Shown: positions 34,064 to 47,277, counted from the first letter of the stretch. The stretch is 64,000 nt of DNA from Parietaria judaica (GCA_954871525.1 OX940864.1:25662001-25726000), one strand, 5' to 3'. Numbers and translations: made by a program. The notes: generated by a model not told the origin, from the letters alone.

Positions 34064-36990
34064 GTGTAACAACCCAAATTTTTCTACTACTAGATCCTTA
34101 AGGAATGTTAGTTATTATCTTTGACTTACGAGATACATTTTCATGTAAATTAAATGTTACATGATGTGAATGTTTATGCTATATTAAATTGACCTTGTAA
34201 TCAAAGTTATATGGTCGGAGAACATTTCAGTGAAACATTCATCGATGTGGGGCTGGAATAAAGCTCATAAAGATGAAAGGATAATGTCTCGTGCCAATAA
34301 GTTTCTATAAGAAACGGTATCGAGAAATATAGAAGGAAAATATATTATATAAAAGACATTCCATCAAGAGAGAAAATAATAAGTCAAATTAGAGAAACAA
34401 TAATCCATAAAAATTCCATGAACAAGTTAGGTCGGAAAATGCGATCAAAACAAAGTGTCATAAAAGTTGACTAAAAAGTCAACTATGGCCGGAATGAATA
34501 TTTCCGAGTCCTGAATGAAACCAAAAATATCATTTTTGGAATCTACACAAAATTTTATGGAGGATAGGTGTGTTTAAATTAAATTTCCCATTAGGTCCCT
34601 AAACTTCTAGAAAAATTGCACTTTGGCCCATAATTGCAAAAAAGTTTGCAATTATGCCCCTATTCCGATTTTTGACTTTTCAAACTGATCCCTTCTTATT
34701 ATATTCATTTCCCACACTCAATATGAGCTGATATATTAATTTAATATCAGATTATTTCACTTAGAAGTCAATATAAGCTTCAATGTCTTTTGTCTTGCAT
34801 GCTTGGCTTAAATGCCTTCAAAATGGACCAATGGTGACATTAGAGTGTATGAAATCAATGACAAACCCTTAAAGAAGCCTTAGCACGATAGCCTAGAACC
34901 AATAGGAAACCCTAGTGATCATAATAAGTGCATGCATTTTTCTCTCCCCCTTCTCAAAAATCCGACCCAACCTCTCTCTAAAGATCAGAAACTAAACTCT
35001 CTCATCACCCATCTCTCTCTCTAAGAAATCTTAAGCCATTCCTCAAGGAGATTCATCCAAGAGCACCACAAAGATCCACAATATTTCAAGGAATGATGAA
35101 GAGGTAAAATCCCCTCTTGCATGCAAACTTTCCCAAGGTCTATCCTTATTCAAATCTGGTCATTTATGTCTCCTTTGTTTTATATTGAAGCCAAAAACTT
35201 ATGGAGAAAGAATCGTGAAGATCCGGTCTCAAACACATCTTTTACTCATCAAACCAAATCATTGTTCAAAGTTCTTAAGAATAGGTAAGAACACCTCTTG
35301 CATGTGGATTTCTTTCATGATCTTGATCTATGAACTTATGTTCATGATATATTCTCTCATTTTAGCTAAAATTCAAGCTCACTTTGACCAAAATCGTTGT
35401 GAGGAGTACACAAGTCCCCTACCTAAGAAAAGTTCGTAACTTTGTTGAAGAACACGTTACAAGGTATAATCTTTGGATTAAAAACCCCATCTCTCTTGAT
35501 GAATGTTTACTACTCTGGTTGTTAATGCTTGTTTATGTTTTAAACAATGCATGCATGAATGTTTTTGTGTATTTTCATGAATGAGGTTCAAGAGCCTTAT
35601 GTTTGATGATGAATGAGTTACATGCATGTTGTTGGAATTAGGGTTATGGTAAAGTCCGATTTGGTCAGGGTCTTAACCCAGCCAAATAAACTCCAAATTA
35701 AGAAAATAACATATGCATGGATAGATCTAGATGTCTAATATAACATACTAAAAATTTAGGAGCATCCATCGTACGGTTTTTAAGATATAAGCCACGCACC
35801 ATTCATGCTCCAGGCTGTTTTTCACTTCCAGGCAGATCTGGAAATTGAGAATTTGAACACGTTTTCATCACCCTAAAGTTATTTTAAATTCAAAATAAAA
35901 TTGTATGAATAAGGTATGGATATTATTGAAGTAATCTAATTGGTTTTACTGAAAAATAATTGATTGTTAATCAGAAAACAATTATGGAGTGACGACATGC
36001 AAAGTTGTTTCCAGTTTTTATGAAGTTTGTGATTGGTATTGGAAAAATATTTTAAATGATGATCATAGATTTAAATAAATATGGGGATAAAAATATATGT
36101 TATATATATGTTAATTAAAGAGCTACAACAATTGGTTTTGTTCCAAAATAATCTCTGACTGATTTTATAAAAATCACGCACTGAAGGTCGCGAACCGTTT
36201 CATCAAAAAAGGCAGATTTGAATGATGTTTAAGAAAAAAGTATGCACAACTAAATAAATGAAAGTATTTTCTAAAATTAAAAGTAAAAATTATATATAAG
36301 ATCAGTATAGAGCTAGCAAAATTTTTTTCATGTTAAAACGAGCTTCCATTTATCGGATTAAAATTTATAGAGCTTCCATTTGGGGCAGATTTGTAATTCG
36401 AAATTAAAATAGTTTTAATTGCAAGTACTTGAATTATTTATGAAAATAAAACATTGAGTTTTAAGTTTAAGAACTTATGAAAGCTAAATAAATTGATGAC
36501 CATGAAGAATGCTCATACTCGAGGTTGTTTCGGATTTTTAAAGTAAATATTATGTTTTCGAAATATGAAGATACACAACTCAAAATTTTATTGAAAGAGA
36601 ATTATTAATAACAAAGTTTCATATATTTTCAAAATAAATAAGTATGATACTCAATCGACCGATCGTTCGGCCGATCTTCTGGTAACTTTTTAGGATGATT
36701 TATATTACTTAACTATAATCAAAATGATCAAAAAAATTATTTTGTCAAATATTTAACCCATTTTGGGTAATTGATTTAAGTTTGAAAGAATTTAGGTTTC
36801 AGAATAGATGACTTGGCCGATCTATGCTATGGGTCGAACCGATCGCCAGTTAACTTATCATAACCTGATGAAAAATAATCACTTCCTAATCAGCTCTAGA
36901 GATTAGGCGATTGTGTAATCAAAGTGTAATCAAAGTGTGTCCGATCGACACCATCAATATTGCCTTATTGATTTCTAAATGACTGAAATG
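34064..36990 (+). mobile_element. Gypsy (chromovirus/Tekay-like) LTR or fragment, interrupting copia 3
   Basis: It starts TGTAACAACCCAAATTTTT, the usual first bases of Tekay/Del-type LTRs, exactly where the copia frame ends. Familiar LTR wording follows: 'ggtccctaaac', 'gcactttggccca', and two 'aggtaa-a-ccctcttgcatg' blocks (35100 and 35284). No coding domain, PBS or partner LTR was found. The right edge is uncertain. The short frames (35185-35439, 35384-35584) have no recognisable domain. Confidence 0.5.
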
Positions 36991-36994
36991 AATA

Positions 36995-38822
36995 AGTTGG
37001 TGGTGCCCCTCGAGGACATTAAGATGGTTAACCAGACATGCGTGAAGGTTTCGAAGCAATAATTACGCTCTACTTGTAATTATTATATGGACATCAACAG
37101 GTATCAATTTCGTAACGCGTCCTCAATTTTCGTTGACGGATCGTGCAAACCGCAGTAGCGGTCGAACAGATAGGCGTAGCGGTAAACGACGGAGTCCTTC
37201 TAGCGGTTGCTAGTGTTCCGGGTTTTCCCGAACATGTTATTAACATCCACGCGTCCAACCCCCCGCGGTTTGATACGCATAGGTTCATTTAATACGGGTC
37301 GGTGGTCATGAGTAATTGTTCACCCAATTGAGTAGTTGGTGGTACCCCTCGAGGACATTAAGATGGTTAACCAAATATGCGTGAAGGTTTCCAAGCAATA
37401 ATTACGCTCTACTTGTAATTATTATATGGACATCAACACGTATCAATTTTGTAACAAGTCTCAATTTTCGTTGAAGGATCGTGCAAACCGCTATCGGGAA
37501 ACAGTAGCGGTGAACAGATAGGCGTAGCAGTAAACGACGGAGTCCTTCTAGCGGTTGCTAGTGTTTCGGGTTTTCCCGAACATCATTGTTGAAAAATTAA
37601 CATCCACGCGTCCAACCCCCCGCGGTTTGATACGCATAGGTTCATTTAATACGGGTCGGTGGTTATGAGTATTTGTTCACCCAATTAAGTAGTTGGTGGT
37701 GCCCCTCGAGGACATTAAGATGGTTAACCAAACATGCGTGAAGGTTTCGAAGCAATAATTACGCTCTACTAGTAATTATTATATGGACATCAACACGTAT
37801 CAATTTTGTAACGCGTCCTCAATTTTTTTTGACGGATCGTGCAAACCGCTATCGGGAAACAGTAGCGGTCGAACAGATAGGCGTAGCGGTAAACGACGTA
37901 GTCCTTCTAGCGGTGTCTAGTGTTTCGGGTTTTCCCAAACATCTTTGTTGAAAAATTAACATCCACGCGTCCAACCGCCCGCGGTTTGATACGCATAGGT
38001 TCATTTAATACGGTTCGGTCCCAATTGAGTAGTTGGTAGTGCCCCTCGAGGACATTAAGATGGTTAACCAAACATGCGTGAAGGTTTTGAAGCAATAATT
38101 ACGCTCTACTAGTAATTATTATATGGACATCAACACATATCAATTTTGTAACGCGTCCTCAATTTTCGTTGATGGATCGTGCAAACCGCTATCGGGAAAC
38201 AGTAGAGGTCGAACAGATAGGCGTAGCGGTAAACGACGGAGTCCTTCTAGCGGTTGCTAGTGTTTCGGGTTTTCCCAAACATGTTTGTTGAAAAATTAAC
38301 ATCCACACGTCCAACCCCCCGCGATTTGATACGCATGGGTTCATTTAGTACGGGTCAGTGGTCATGAGTAATTGTTCACCCAATTGAGTAGTTGGTGGTG
38401 CCCCTCGAGGACATTAAGATGGTTAACCAAACATGCGTGAATGTTTCGAAGCAATAATTACGCTCTACTTGTAATTATTATATGGACATCAACACGTATC
38501 AATTTTGTAACGCGTCCTCAATTTTCGTTGACGGATCGTGCAAACCGCTATCGGGAAACAGTAGCGGTCGAACAGATGACGTAGCGGTAAACGACGGAGT
38601 CCTTCTAGCGGTTGCTAGTGTTTCGGGTTTTCCCGAACATGTTTGTTGAAAAATTAACATCCACGCGTCCAACCCCTCGCGGTTCGATACGCATAGGTTC
38701 ATTTAATACGGGTCGGTGGTCATGAGTAGTTGTTCACCCAATTGAGTAGTTGGTTGTCTCTCGAGATGCGTGAAGGTTTCGAAGCAATAAATACATTCTA
38801 CTTGTACCCCTCGAGATAGTAT
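36995..38822. repeat. 340-360-bp tandem array, five full units plus a partial one
   Basis: Units start with agttggtggtgcccctcgag at 36995, 37334, 37691, 38031, 38390 and 38748 (spacing 339, 357, 340, 359, 358). The shorter units lack pieces of 'ctatcgggaaa' or the end segment. All contain tagcggt words (cgtagcggtaaacgacggag, ctagcggttgctag). Units are about 90-95% alike by eye. Frames inside them are repeat translation. Confidence 0.95.
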
Positions 38823-39660
38823 AAAAAATTGAACGTACCAAAATTGTTGATTCAATGGACCACAATCAGAGTCGTATGAGTTGCTTGTTGGGCAACTTAC
38901 AGATCTGATTTGTCTTTGGGGACCAGGTTACCATGCTTGTGCTTAATCTTCCTAGATGCTCGTGTGGCTCAACCCGTCGCCGTCGCCGATTTCATCGAAT
39001 TTGAATACCGGTACTTACTGATATTGTTTACCTCTACAAAGCTTTACCTTTTGTACATTATTTATTTCGTGATCTTAACAGTAACGTCACCATCAGTTTT
39101 GTATATATCACACTCGATTCTAAACACCTCGAGCCATTCTATCGTCCAAAAATATGCCGCCCTTTACTTTCCAGCTCGACCTTAGTATTATCATTTATTA
39201 TATTAAGAAAATATTAATTTATGAATCCGTCCGCTTAACTCTCAATAACGGGGAATACCGGGCGAATGAAATCAAAATTATATACAACAAAAGTTTTTTG
39301 GCGTATTTAACTTTTCTTTCGCCCCGTGCTCCTCTTTATTGCGAGAGACGTTGAACGATTCGAAATTACTTTTTTTTGTCTATAGCGGTATATACTATAT
39401 GCTATCATTAAAGGTCGAGCAGGTCGGTAGAGTGTAGCGTATTTTTGGGCAGCACGATGGCTCCGGTATTTTGCGGTGACGTCGAGTATTGACATCTCGG
39501 ATGAAGACACTATTAATTATTTTGCTGTTTTGTATTGTAAACGAAGTATTCATTATTTTATTTTCATGTATTGTAAGCGGCGGTATTAATGTATTGACAT
39601 ATCGGATGAAGACATCAACATTATATGCGACTGCTTTCGTATTAAAGTGAAATTTCAACT
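38823..39660. other. No gene; imperfect inverted repeat inside
   Basis: 39120-39186 and 39407-39485 are imperfect inverted copies (cgtccaaaaatatgccgcc against gggcagcacg with ccaaaaatacgc in reverse). A cysteine-rich frame near 38910-38990 might be a copia gag scrap, but I cannot support it. Confidence 0.35.
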
Positions 39661-39941
39661 CAGATCTGTTATTGGATGGAAAACAAAATAGTTAGATATA
39701 GCGGTACTTACCAATGACGTCTAGCGGTATGTAACAAGACGAATAGAATCTTGCTTTTTTAAGATTGATATATATTCCGCTTTCAAAGATATTTTTAGCG
39801 GTACGTACCGCTAGCGATACGTAAAACAACTAGCAGTACGTATAACAACTAGCGTTACGTAATGCATGTAATAAATATATATTGATATTAAGTTAGATAT
39901 AGTTGTACGTACCGCTTACGTAAAACATATAGCGGTATGTA
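39660..39941. repeat. Dispersed AGCGGTAC-type repeats
   Basis: tagcggta, gtaccgcta and ctagc-gtacgtaa words recur about eight times downstream of the Mutator transposase. Similar 'taccgctata' words lie on its other side (42190-42625). Confidence 0.7.
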
Positions 39942-42159
39942 CTAAGAAGATGTAATAAATTTAAACGTACATTTCCCTCTGCTTATAAATAATAAATTAC
40001 ATATACAACTCATACTTCCGTCACTCTCCTTGGTAGTCTTTTCCTCTTGTTTCCTCCTCTTTTTTTTTTTGCTCCTAGGTGGTTCAATCTTCAGAAAATT
40101 AGCAGTAACATTTACGGGCGAAGAATACGAAAGCCACCAGTGGTTGAAACTGTAGAAAGCATGACAGAAATCGTGAATGTTTTTCCCTGCAGTGGTGATT
40201 GCGTTGATGGCATGCGCACATGGGTACCCATCGAAGTTAAATTTGTTGCACGAGCACGTCTTGCCTACAAGATCTACCACCTTAAACTCTCCGCTACTCC
40301 TCACTTCCCACGATTGCTCGAAACCTTTAGTGGCCAGCATTTTCTCAGACGCTTTCATGTTCTCTCGAAGCTTATGCTCAGTGTTCGGAGTGACTAAAGA
40401 GGACGATCGGTTAGCACATTCTGTACTATGTTCATGATATTTTTTTTATCCTTGCGGCTACCATCTTCAAACACTCATGTAACAGGGTAAGAATAGGATA
40501 TTCTCCAGCTGTCTCCATAAAATCATGCACCTGTTTATCACCGTTTGAAGTTATTATGTCATACCTTTTCTCCAAGTAGTACTCCCTCGCCCATCGATCT
40601 CTGCTCTCAAGATTTTCATCGAGATAATTCGAAGCTAAAGAAAACCTTTGTTGGAACTCGCTCCAATTTCTATCGAATTCAGCCCTGGTATATACCGTCG
40701 CCAGTTCCTAAAACTTATTGACTAATCTCTTCGCTTTAAACTTGCCTCGCAAGTGTACTTGGATGAGATAAGGACAAAATCCATGAGTTGCCAACCGATA
40801 CACCTTTCTGCACGCATTCTTTATGGGTCCACAACTATCCGTTACGATGACCAACTCACTTGTTTCCGGAATCGCTGCTTTCAGATCTTCTAAAAATTGT
40901 TCCCACGATTTGATCCGCTCCGAAAATAAAATACCAAAAGCGAGTGGAAAAACTGTGTGATTGTCATCAGTAGCGCTTGCCACGAGTAAGGTACTTTGGT
41001 ACTCGTCACTCATGCAATGTGCGGCGATCGAAATAACCTTCCTCATACTTTTGAATCCCTGAATCGACGCGTATAATGCCACGAAACAATACTCAAATGC
41101 CCCTTCTAGGTTACATTTAATTGAGGTCACGGAACCCGGGTTTTGATTTTCAACCATAAAAAGAAACGCCGGTAACAACGCGAAATTCTGGCCAGGGGTA
41201 CCTTTTATCTTGTATTCGGCAAGTCTCTTGCCACTCGTAGCCATCCAGTCTCTGATTTTGTAACCCTTATCTGCCATATGCCTCCGGATCTTATTCGGGT
41301 CCGGTATTTCCATATTTTGGTCACTGTATCTGCTTATGATCTCATCGGAAACCAACGACGAAGTGGCCCGGCGTAAACCTTGTCGTGCGTCTATGGAACA
41401 AGTGTGGACGCTGTGATATGTACGTATTCTAAACGTCCCATCTGCCCCCAGCGCTGCACGTAAACTCCAACCGCATGTCTCATCGAGGCATTTGACCACG
41501 TATAATTTCTTGTCCGACTTTATCAACTTCACTTCGAAGCGTCCTGCAGCACCCTCGGAAACAACACTTCTCAACTCAGCCTTTGATGCAAACTCCTGAC
41601 CAATTATAAGATCCATACCATCGGGAAAACTATGCACCGGTCCTTCTTCCCCCGACTCGAAACCGATAGGAAAAGTAGAGGATCCCGCAAAGTTATTAGA
41701 ACACGCTCTCAATGGCGACAGTATCACACCTTCTGCATCTGAGGACGAAACAACATCCGGTACGTCGACATGCCGCACCCGGTACTCTTCTTGCACAAAT
41801 GTTGTTTGTTCGGTACCTACTTCAGGAGATACCTTTTTCACTAGCTCGACGTACAGCTGTTTCAACCTTGACGGTCTATCCGGTGTCATAATATATGATT
41901 CGAAGTCAGGTTCATCAGCAATGACTATTGGCTGAGTACTGCGATCAACTGGGTAATAAGTTACCTTCAAATCAAATTGTCAGGCAATATCAAACTTGTT
42001 ATATAAAAACTCCTTCAAATAAGAAATGTTGTTAAAAGCAGACTGTGAAACGGTAACACCATTCGCAATATCACTTATTCCCTCCCACAACCACTTGTAA
42101 CAATCTCTATTGAAAATCCACTTTCCGCCAACACTTACAATCAAATGGTAAACATCCAT
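39942..42159 (-). pseudogene. Mutator-like (MuDR-type) transposase with SWIM zinc finger, broken
   Basis: The N-terminal piece begins at an ATG at 42159 (MDVYHLIVSVGGKWIFN) and stops at 41980. The main frame (41970-40708, 420 codons, entered without ATG) holds the MuDR DNA-binding region (GQEFASKAELRSVV ... CGWSLRAAL ... TYHSVHTC) and the MULE catalytic core (LLVASATDDNHTVFPLAFGI, LVIVTDSCGPIKNACRKV). The first catalytic Asp of the usual 'VDGT' motif is replaced (VISIAAHC). After stops at 40708 and about 40430, the SWIM finger follows in frame 40358-39942 (KTCSCNKFNFDGYPCAHAI), with a basic tail. In intact elements the enzyme cuts the transposon ends. Here at least two nonsense breaks and a lost catalytic residue make it inactive. 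Confidence 0.9.
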
Positions 42160-42183
42160 CTTGCAAACGAAAAAATACTTCAA

Positions 42184-42680
42184 TATTAAATTAAACCGCT
42201 ATAGGCTTATAGGATACAACTATATCATATCATAGCGGTATGTTTGCAACTTAGTTTATACTTAAGGATTCATAGAGTACGACCTAAATTCGGCATGCAG
42301 ATATCGGTACCGCTACATAATATATTAATACCGCTATAACTTTATCCATAAATTGAAAACAGAAATAAAATTTACTTGATTACACCGGATAACCTTAGTT
42401 TATTGTTTATACTCGGCCTACGTATATCGGTACCGCTACACAAAACATTCATACCGCTATATTTTATCCAACAATTGAAAACAACAATAAAATTACTTGA
42501 TTACACTGGCTAACCTTAGTTCATAGTTTATAATTAAGGATTCACAGTGTAAGACCTAAAACCGGCCTACAGGTTTTGGTACCGTTACATAAGATATTCA
42601 TACCGCTATATGTTATCCAAAAATTGAAAACAGTATTACGATTACTTTATCAAACTAGGCTAACCTTCGAATGAGTCAAT
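42184..42680. repeat. About 120-140-bp repeats, three copies, next to the Mutator gene
   Basis: The module 'ggtaccgctacata-atattcataccgctata...ttatcca-aaattgaaaaca...ttacttgattacac-gg-taaccttagtt' occurs about three times (from 42240, 42420 and 42560). It carries the 'taccgcta' word. It probably belongs to the transposon's subterminal region. Confidence 0.75.
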
Positions 42681-43744
42681 TCTTGATATATGATAGAGCT
42701 GAAAGATTCGCTAATCATTGGCTATGTAACGCAGAAGATGAAGAGAAGGAATACGGTGAGTCGGTGAAGAACAATGGGAGCTTAGGGTTTCTCGGCAATT
42801 GGGGAGTTGAAGAAGAAGACGAATAACAGAAGAGAGAGAAACATGGCGGGAAAGAAATAATATTAAAAAAGAGGAGAGAGAAAAAATAATAAAATAAGAG
42901 GAGAGAGAAAATCGAGCCCAACGAACTGCAAAGGGCCCCACATCGTTTAATGAAGGGTATGAATCAAACATGTGAACAGTACCGAGGGTATAAGCTTCTA
43001 CCAAATCTCAAATAAGGTCATTCTTGCGATTTGCCCGAATATATGTCCCAATCCCACTTCTAAATTAGGTCTGTTAATTCTTTTTTTTTTCTTTTTAGTT
43101 GTTTCTTTATTAATCCCTTCAATACAAAATAAGAAGTTGGTGCATCAATAGTCATTTATATATTATTGGCGCCAATAATCTCTCTAATAAAATAAAGAGT
43201 TAGTGTGTTTATGATCCTTTAAAAAAAATTGGTGTCAATGATCCCGTTAATAATGATTTTGTGTTATGACGGTCCCTCATAATTCATTGACGGAAATATG
43301 GATGAAAATATTAAAAAATAGTATTTTATCCACAATTTTGTGAAAACTAAGTTTTTAATCATTTAATAAATTTTCAATATTTTCATCCACATTTCGTTAA
43401 AATAAATTGTACCATCAAAGCACAAAATATGTAAAAGACGGGTCTTTGGTGCAATAATCTCTTACAAAGGGTTATTGTTGCCGATTTCTTATCAGATGGA
43501 CCATTAACACATCAACTCTTTATTAGAAGGACCAATGGAATTAATATTTCTTCTTGAATTAATTTCGGATAAACAAAAGATAATTTATAAAAAAAATAGA
43601 GTTTAAAAATCCGTTCCAAATTGAATCGCGGGTTTTGCCTGCCTGGAAAGCAATTTGGTTTAGGTAATCCTTGCCCAGTACCAAACACGGGCTGCTCGTG
43701 ACCCGTCAAAAAGCGGGACAGACAGGTCAACTTGTGGGGTTCTG
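42681..43744. other. No gene; possible Mutator terminal sequence near 43009-43035
   Basis: aataaggtcattcttgcgatttgccc (43009-43034) read in reverse resembles the 'gggcaaattgcaaaaatgacc' ends of plant Mutator-like elements. No matching left end was found. The remainder is AT-rich. Confidence 0.3.
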
Positions 43745-44265
43745 TGTTGGATCCCAATTCACGGATCTGCAAAGAACACGAATAAACCAAAGAAATCGAA
43801 CAGAAAAATTAAGGACACAAACTTTTGGGAGAAGAAATTCTCTGATTAATAATCGAAGGCAAAATACAAGAAGGTAAACTCAAAACTCTAATGGACTCAG
43901 CACTTTACAAAGTGTACAATGCTAGGTTTATATAGCCTCACATAGGCGAAACCCTAGCTAACCAAATCGCACAAAATCGGGAAACTACCCTAAATAATCT
44001 TATCAAATATTTGACTTGATCTTTACTTGCTCCTCAAGCTACGCGATTTCCTCGCTGGGTAGTTGTTGACTTTCCCTTTCCTGCCCGGACAGCTTCTCTG
44101 TCCCCGAGCTGGCCTGCTCGTATGCCCCGGGCTGGGCTTGCCTTCTATCCGGACGTTCTGCTCGTGTTCACCCGAGCTGGGCTGAACTCCTATCCGTCCT
44201 TGATTCTGGTCGGTACCCGGGCTGACTTCCTCAATGTGCCGGACTAAGTCAAGCTTAAGCTTACA
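43745..44265 (-). mobile_element. Copia element 4: 3' LTR, 521 bp
   Basis: On the minus strand it runs from TGTAAGCTTAAGC (44265) to GGATCCAACA (43745). It is preceded by the polypurine tract gggggaaaa (44266-44274). The TATA box is gctatataaacc (reverse complement, + strand about 43924-43936). It is the same family as the LTR at 18766-19276. Confidence 0.85.
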
Positions 44266-45994
44266 TTTTCCCCCGTAAGCTTGACTTGCTTCTACTTTCT
44301 TCACTCCGAGCAGCTCTCTCATCTCTGTGAACTTGACTCTCCCCAGAGCCTTGGTAAGGATGTCTGCCCGTTGCTCCCTCGTGTTGACGAACTCCACGAT
44401 GATCTCTCGCTTCTCCACACACTCACGAATGTAGTGAAATTTTGTGTCAATGTGTTTGCTCCGTCCATGGAACACTGGATTTTTCATCAACGCAATTGCA
44501 GACTTGTTGTCCATGTAGAGAGTAGCTGGTCTCTACTCGGATCCGGTCACTTCACTAAGTAGCCCCTTCAACCACATAGCTTGACATGCTGCTACGGTTG
44601 CCGCCATGAACTCTGCTTTACACGAGGATAGAGCTACTGTCTGCTGCTTTTGAGACTGCCAGGTGATCAGGTTTCCGTTGAGGTAGAACGCCATCCCTCC
44701 GGTACTCTTCCTGTCATCGATATCACCGGCCAGATCACTGTCTGTAAAGCCGACTAGTACTTCTGCTCCACTTCCTCTGTTGTACTGGATCCCGTAGTCC
44801 GTCGTGCCCTTCACGTATCGCAAGATGTGCTTCACCGCCTGCTGGTGTGCACTTGTGGGCTTCTCCATGTATCGACTGACTATTCCGACTGCGTGTGAAA
44901 TGTCTGGTCGGGTGTGGGTGAGGTACCTTAGGCACCCTATCATGCGTCTGTACTCCGTGGGATCCACTCTTCTCCCTTCAGCATCCTTCCCGAGCTGCAG
45001 CTTCGCCTCCATTGGATACTTGCTCGGGTTACAATCCGTCATCTCGAACTGCTTGAGGATCTTCTTCGCGTAGGCCGACTAATTCAGCGTAATGCAGTCC
45101 TTCTTCTGTTCTATCTCTAGACCGAGATAGTACGAAAGTAATCCGAGGTCACTCATCTCGAATTCGGCCATCATCTGCTGCTTGAATCCATCTACGCCTC
45201 CTGCGCTGGATCCGGTGACGATCAGGTCGTCCACATATACTCCCACGATCAGAGTTTCCTGCCCGGTATTCCTGGTGTAGACTGCCTGCTCGCTCAGGCA
45301 CTTTGTGAATCCAAGGTTCTTCAAGCTCTTGTCAAGGCGGATGTTCCACGCTCTTGGTGCTTGTCTCAACCCGTACAGGGCCTTGGATAACTTGTACACC
45401 TTCTGCTCCTTGCCCGTGACGCCGAACCCCTCTGGTTGCTTGACGTACACTTCTTCCTCGAGGTCACCATTTAGGAATGCCGATTTGACGTCCAGATGGT
45501 GAATTTCCCAACCTCGATGAGCTGCTAGTGCTAGGATGAGTCAGATCGTGTCTACTCTGGCTACTGGAGCAAAGACTTTCTCAAAGTCTTTGCCTTTCTT
45601 CTGCACGTAGCCTTTGGCTACTAGCCTTGCCTTATGTTTAAGGACATTCCCCTCAGTGTCCTTCTTCAGCTTATACACCCACTTCAGGCCGATGGGATTA
45701 TGACCTTTGGGCAGGTCGGTAAGCTCCCATGTCCTGTTCTTCTCGATGGACTCCATCTCCTTCTTCATTGCTTCCTGCCACTCCTGCTCGGCTGCTGCCT
45801 CCTGGTAGTTGGCTGGCTCTTCTGCACACAACAAAGAAAGGTCCTCCAGGCTCATTTCCACTTCTTGAGTCTGATCGTAGACGTCTGCTAGAGGTCAGAA
45901 TCCTCTTGGGCCGTCTTTTATGGAGGAATCTCCCGAGCTGGACGGGCTGGTCCTGCTCGGACTTGGTGTCCTGGGTGTATCCGGGGTGCTGGGG
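44023..45994 (-). pseudogene. Copia element 4: reverse transcriptase-RNase H with three nonsense codons
   Basis: A single continuous reading frame runs from about 45994 to 44023, interrupted only by TGA at 45541-45543, TAG at 45079-45081 and TAG at 44533-44535. The parts show the RT thumb/finger start (NPIGLKWVYKLKKDTEG), SAFLNGDLEEEVYVKQPEGF, the YVDD active site, YYLGLEIEQ, and RNase H (FTDSDLAGD, AEFMAATVAA, YMDNKSAIAL). The last part runs into the 3' LTR. Upstream pol, gag and the 5' LTR are absent: the left part of the element is cut off at about 45994. Confidence 0.9.
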
Positions 45995-46590
45995 TTGATT
46001 TTTCTACAAATACATTGATGCATAGGGGCGTGAAAAAAAAAAAAAACTCAACCCAAGAGTTTAAACCAAGGAATCGATTATCGCGATTATCGAGCGATAA
46101 TCAAGCGTTTAATTGCTGAAAACCACTTCTCGGTAACATATCTTCTTTAATCGTTGTCGTTTTATACTTATCGCGATTTTTCGATTCGAAAAGCAAGTCA
46201 TTTATCGAGCAAAGTTTTCAAGTGTATTTTTTCGAAAAGCTTGTTCCTTTTCGGTCAAAAACGATAAGTCAACCCCAATATATTTTTTTCTTTTTCGCAG
46301 CAAAAGTTCCAATTTCTTTTAATTTCGGAATTTAAAAGTATTTTTATGGTTTTTTTTTTTAGTGGATCTTGAGTGTTTTGAAGTTTAAATGTTGTATATG
46401 TATGAATCATGTCAAATTTTCACCATTTTATTCTATATTTCATATAGTTACATAGAAAACTATTAGGTTGAATGAAAGTTCAAGTTTGAGTTTCATGATA
46501 CTTTTATTGTAAATTTTAGGTTTTGAATCAAATGTTATTGTTGAATTTGATTTTTTTAGGTTTATTAAGGAATATGGATGAATTATAATA
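45995..46590. other. No gene recognised
   Basis: AT-rich intergenic DNA with several T runs. It contains 'tcgcgattatcgagcgataat' near 46080. Confidence 0.4.
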
Positions 46591-47100
46591 ATTTGTGTGA
46601 TTTTTTTTTATTTTTTTTTGCAGATTTGGGGGTGATTTTAGTGTTTGTTCGAATTGTTATATAATTGCGGTAAAAGTATTTATTTTTTGAAAATTGTTAA
46701 ACTTGAGCTATATTTTTAATATTTTTGATGTAATTTCATTGTTTAACAATGTAAATAATTAGGAAACTGTGAGTTTGAAATAATTTTTTTTGCAATTTGA
46801 TGTTTTCTCGAATTGTCCAATTATTGCGGCAAAAGTACATATGTTTCAGAAATTGGTTAATTGAGCTAGTTAATCGACTTTTTTGGTGTAATTTCATCTT
46901 ATAATATTGTATATAATTCATAAATTGTGAGGTTGACATAATTTTTTTTATAATATGACGTTTTCCAACTATTGAGGCAAAAGTACATATTTTTAGGAAA
47001 TTGGTTAAATTAAGCTACTTCTTCAATTTTTTTGATACAACTTCAAGTTGGCAGATTTTATATAATTAACAATTGGTGATTTTAAAATATTTTATTTTAG
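46590..47100. repeat. About 150-160-bp tandem repeat, three diverged copies
   Basis: The marker attgcggcaaaagtacat occurs at 46663, 46823 and 46971. It is followed each time by tt-agaaattggttaa, ga/taagcta, ttttttga/ggtgtaatttca and tgtgagtttga-ataatttttttt. Confidence 0.8.
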
Positions 47101-47277
47101 TAAAATATGAATTTGAATCTTTCCAAAATGATTCTTTCCAAAAATTTTTTCTCTCGACTCTCACTCTCGTACAATTCAACTTTGATGGTGATGCACGTTC
47201 TTATTCGACAAGCACATTCGTGCTTCTCCGTTATCTTCGCATTTGCATGACTCTTCTTATTATAATATGTTGTATTA

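Noticed and set aside
36995..38822. Possible gene family of 62-67-codon ORFs (37094, 37907, 38499)
   Set aside because: They are translations of the 340-360-bp tandem repeat and are not conserved in frame between units.
38910..39000. Cysteine-containing frame resembling a copia Gag zinc region
   Set aside because: Too short and ambiguous. No neighbouring PBS, LTR or second motif supports it.
42711..43004. 97-codon minus ORF starting MVEAYTLG
   Set aside because: Most of it is translated purine/pyrimidine tract (poly Ser/Phe), so not credible as a gene.
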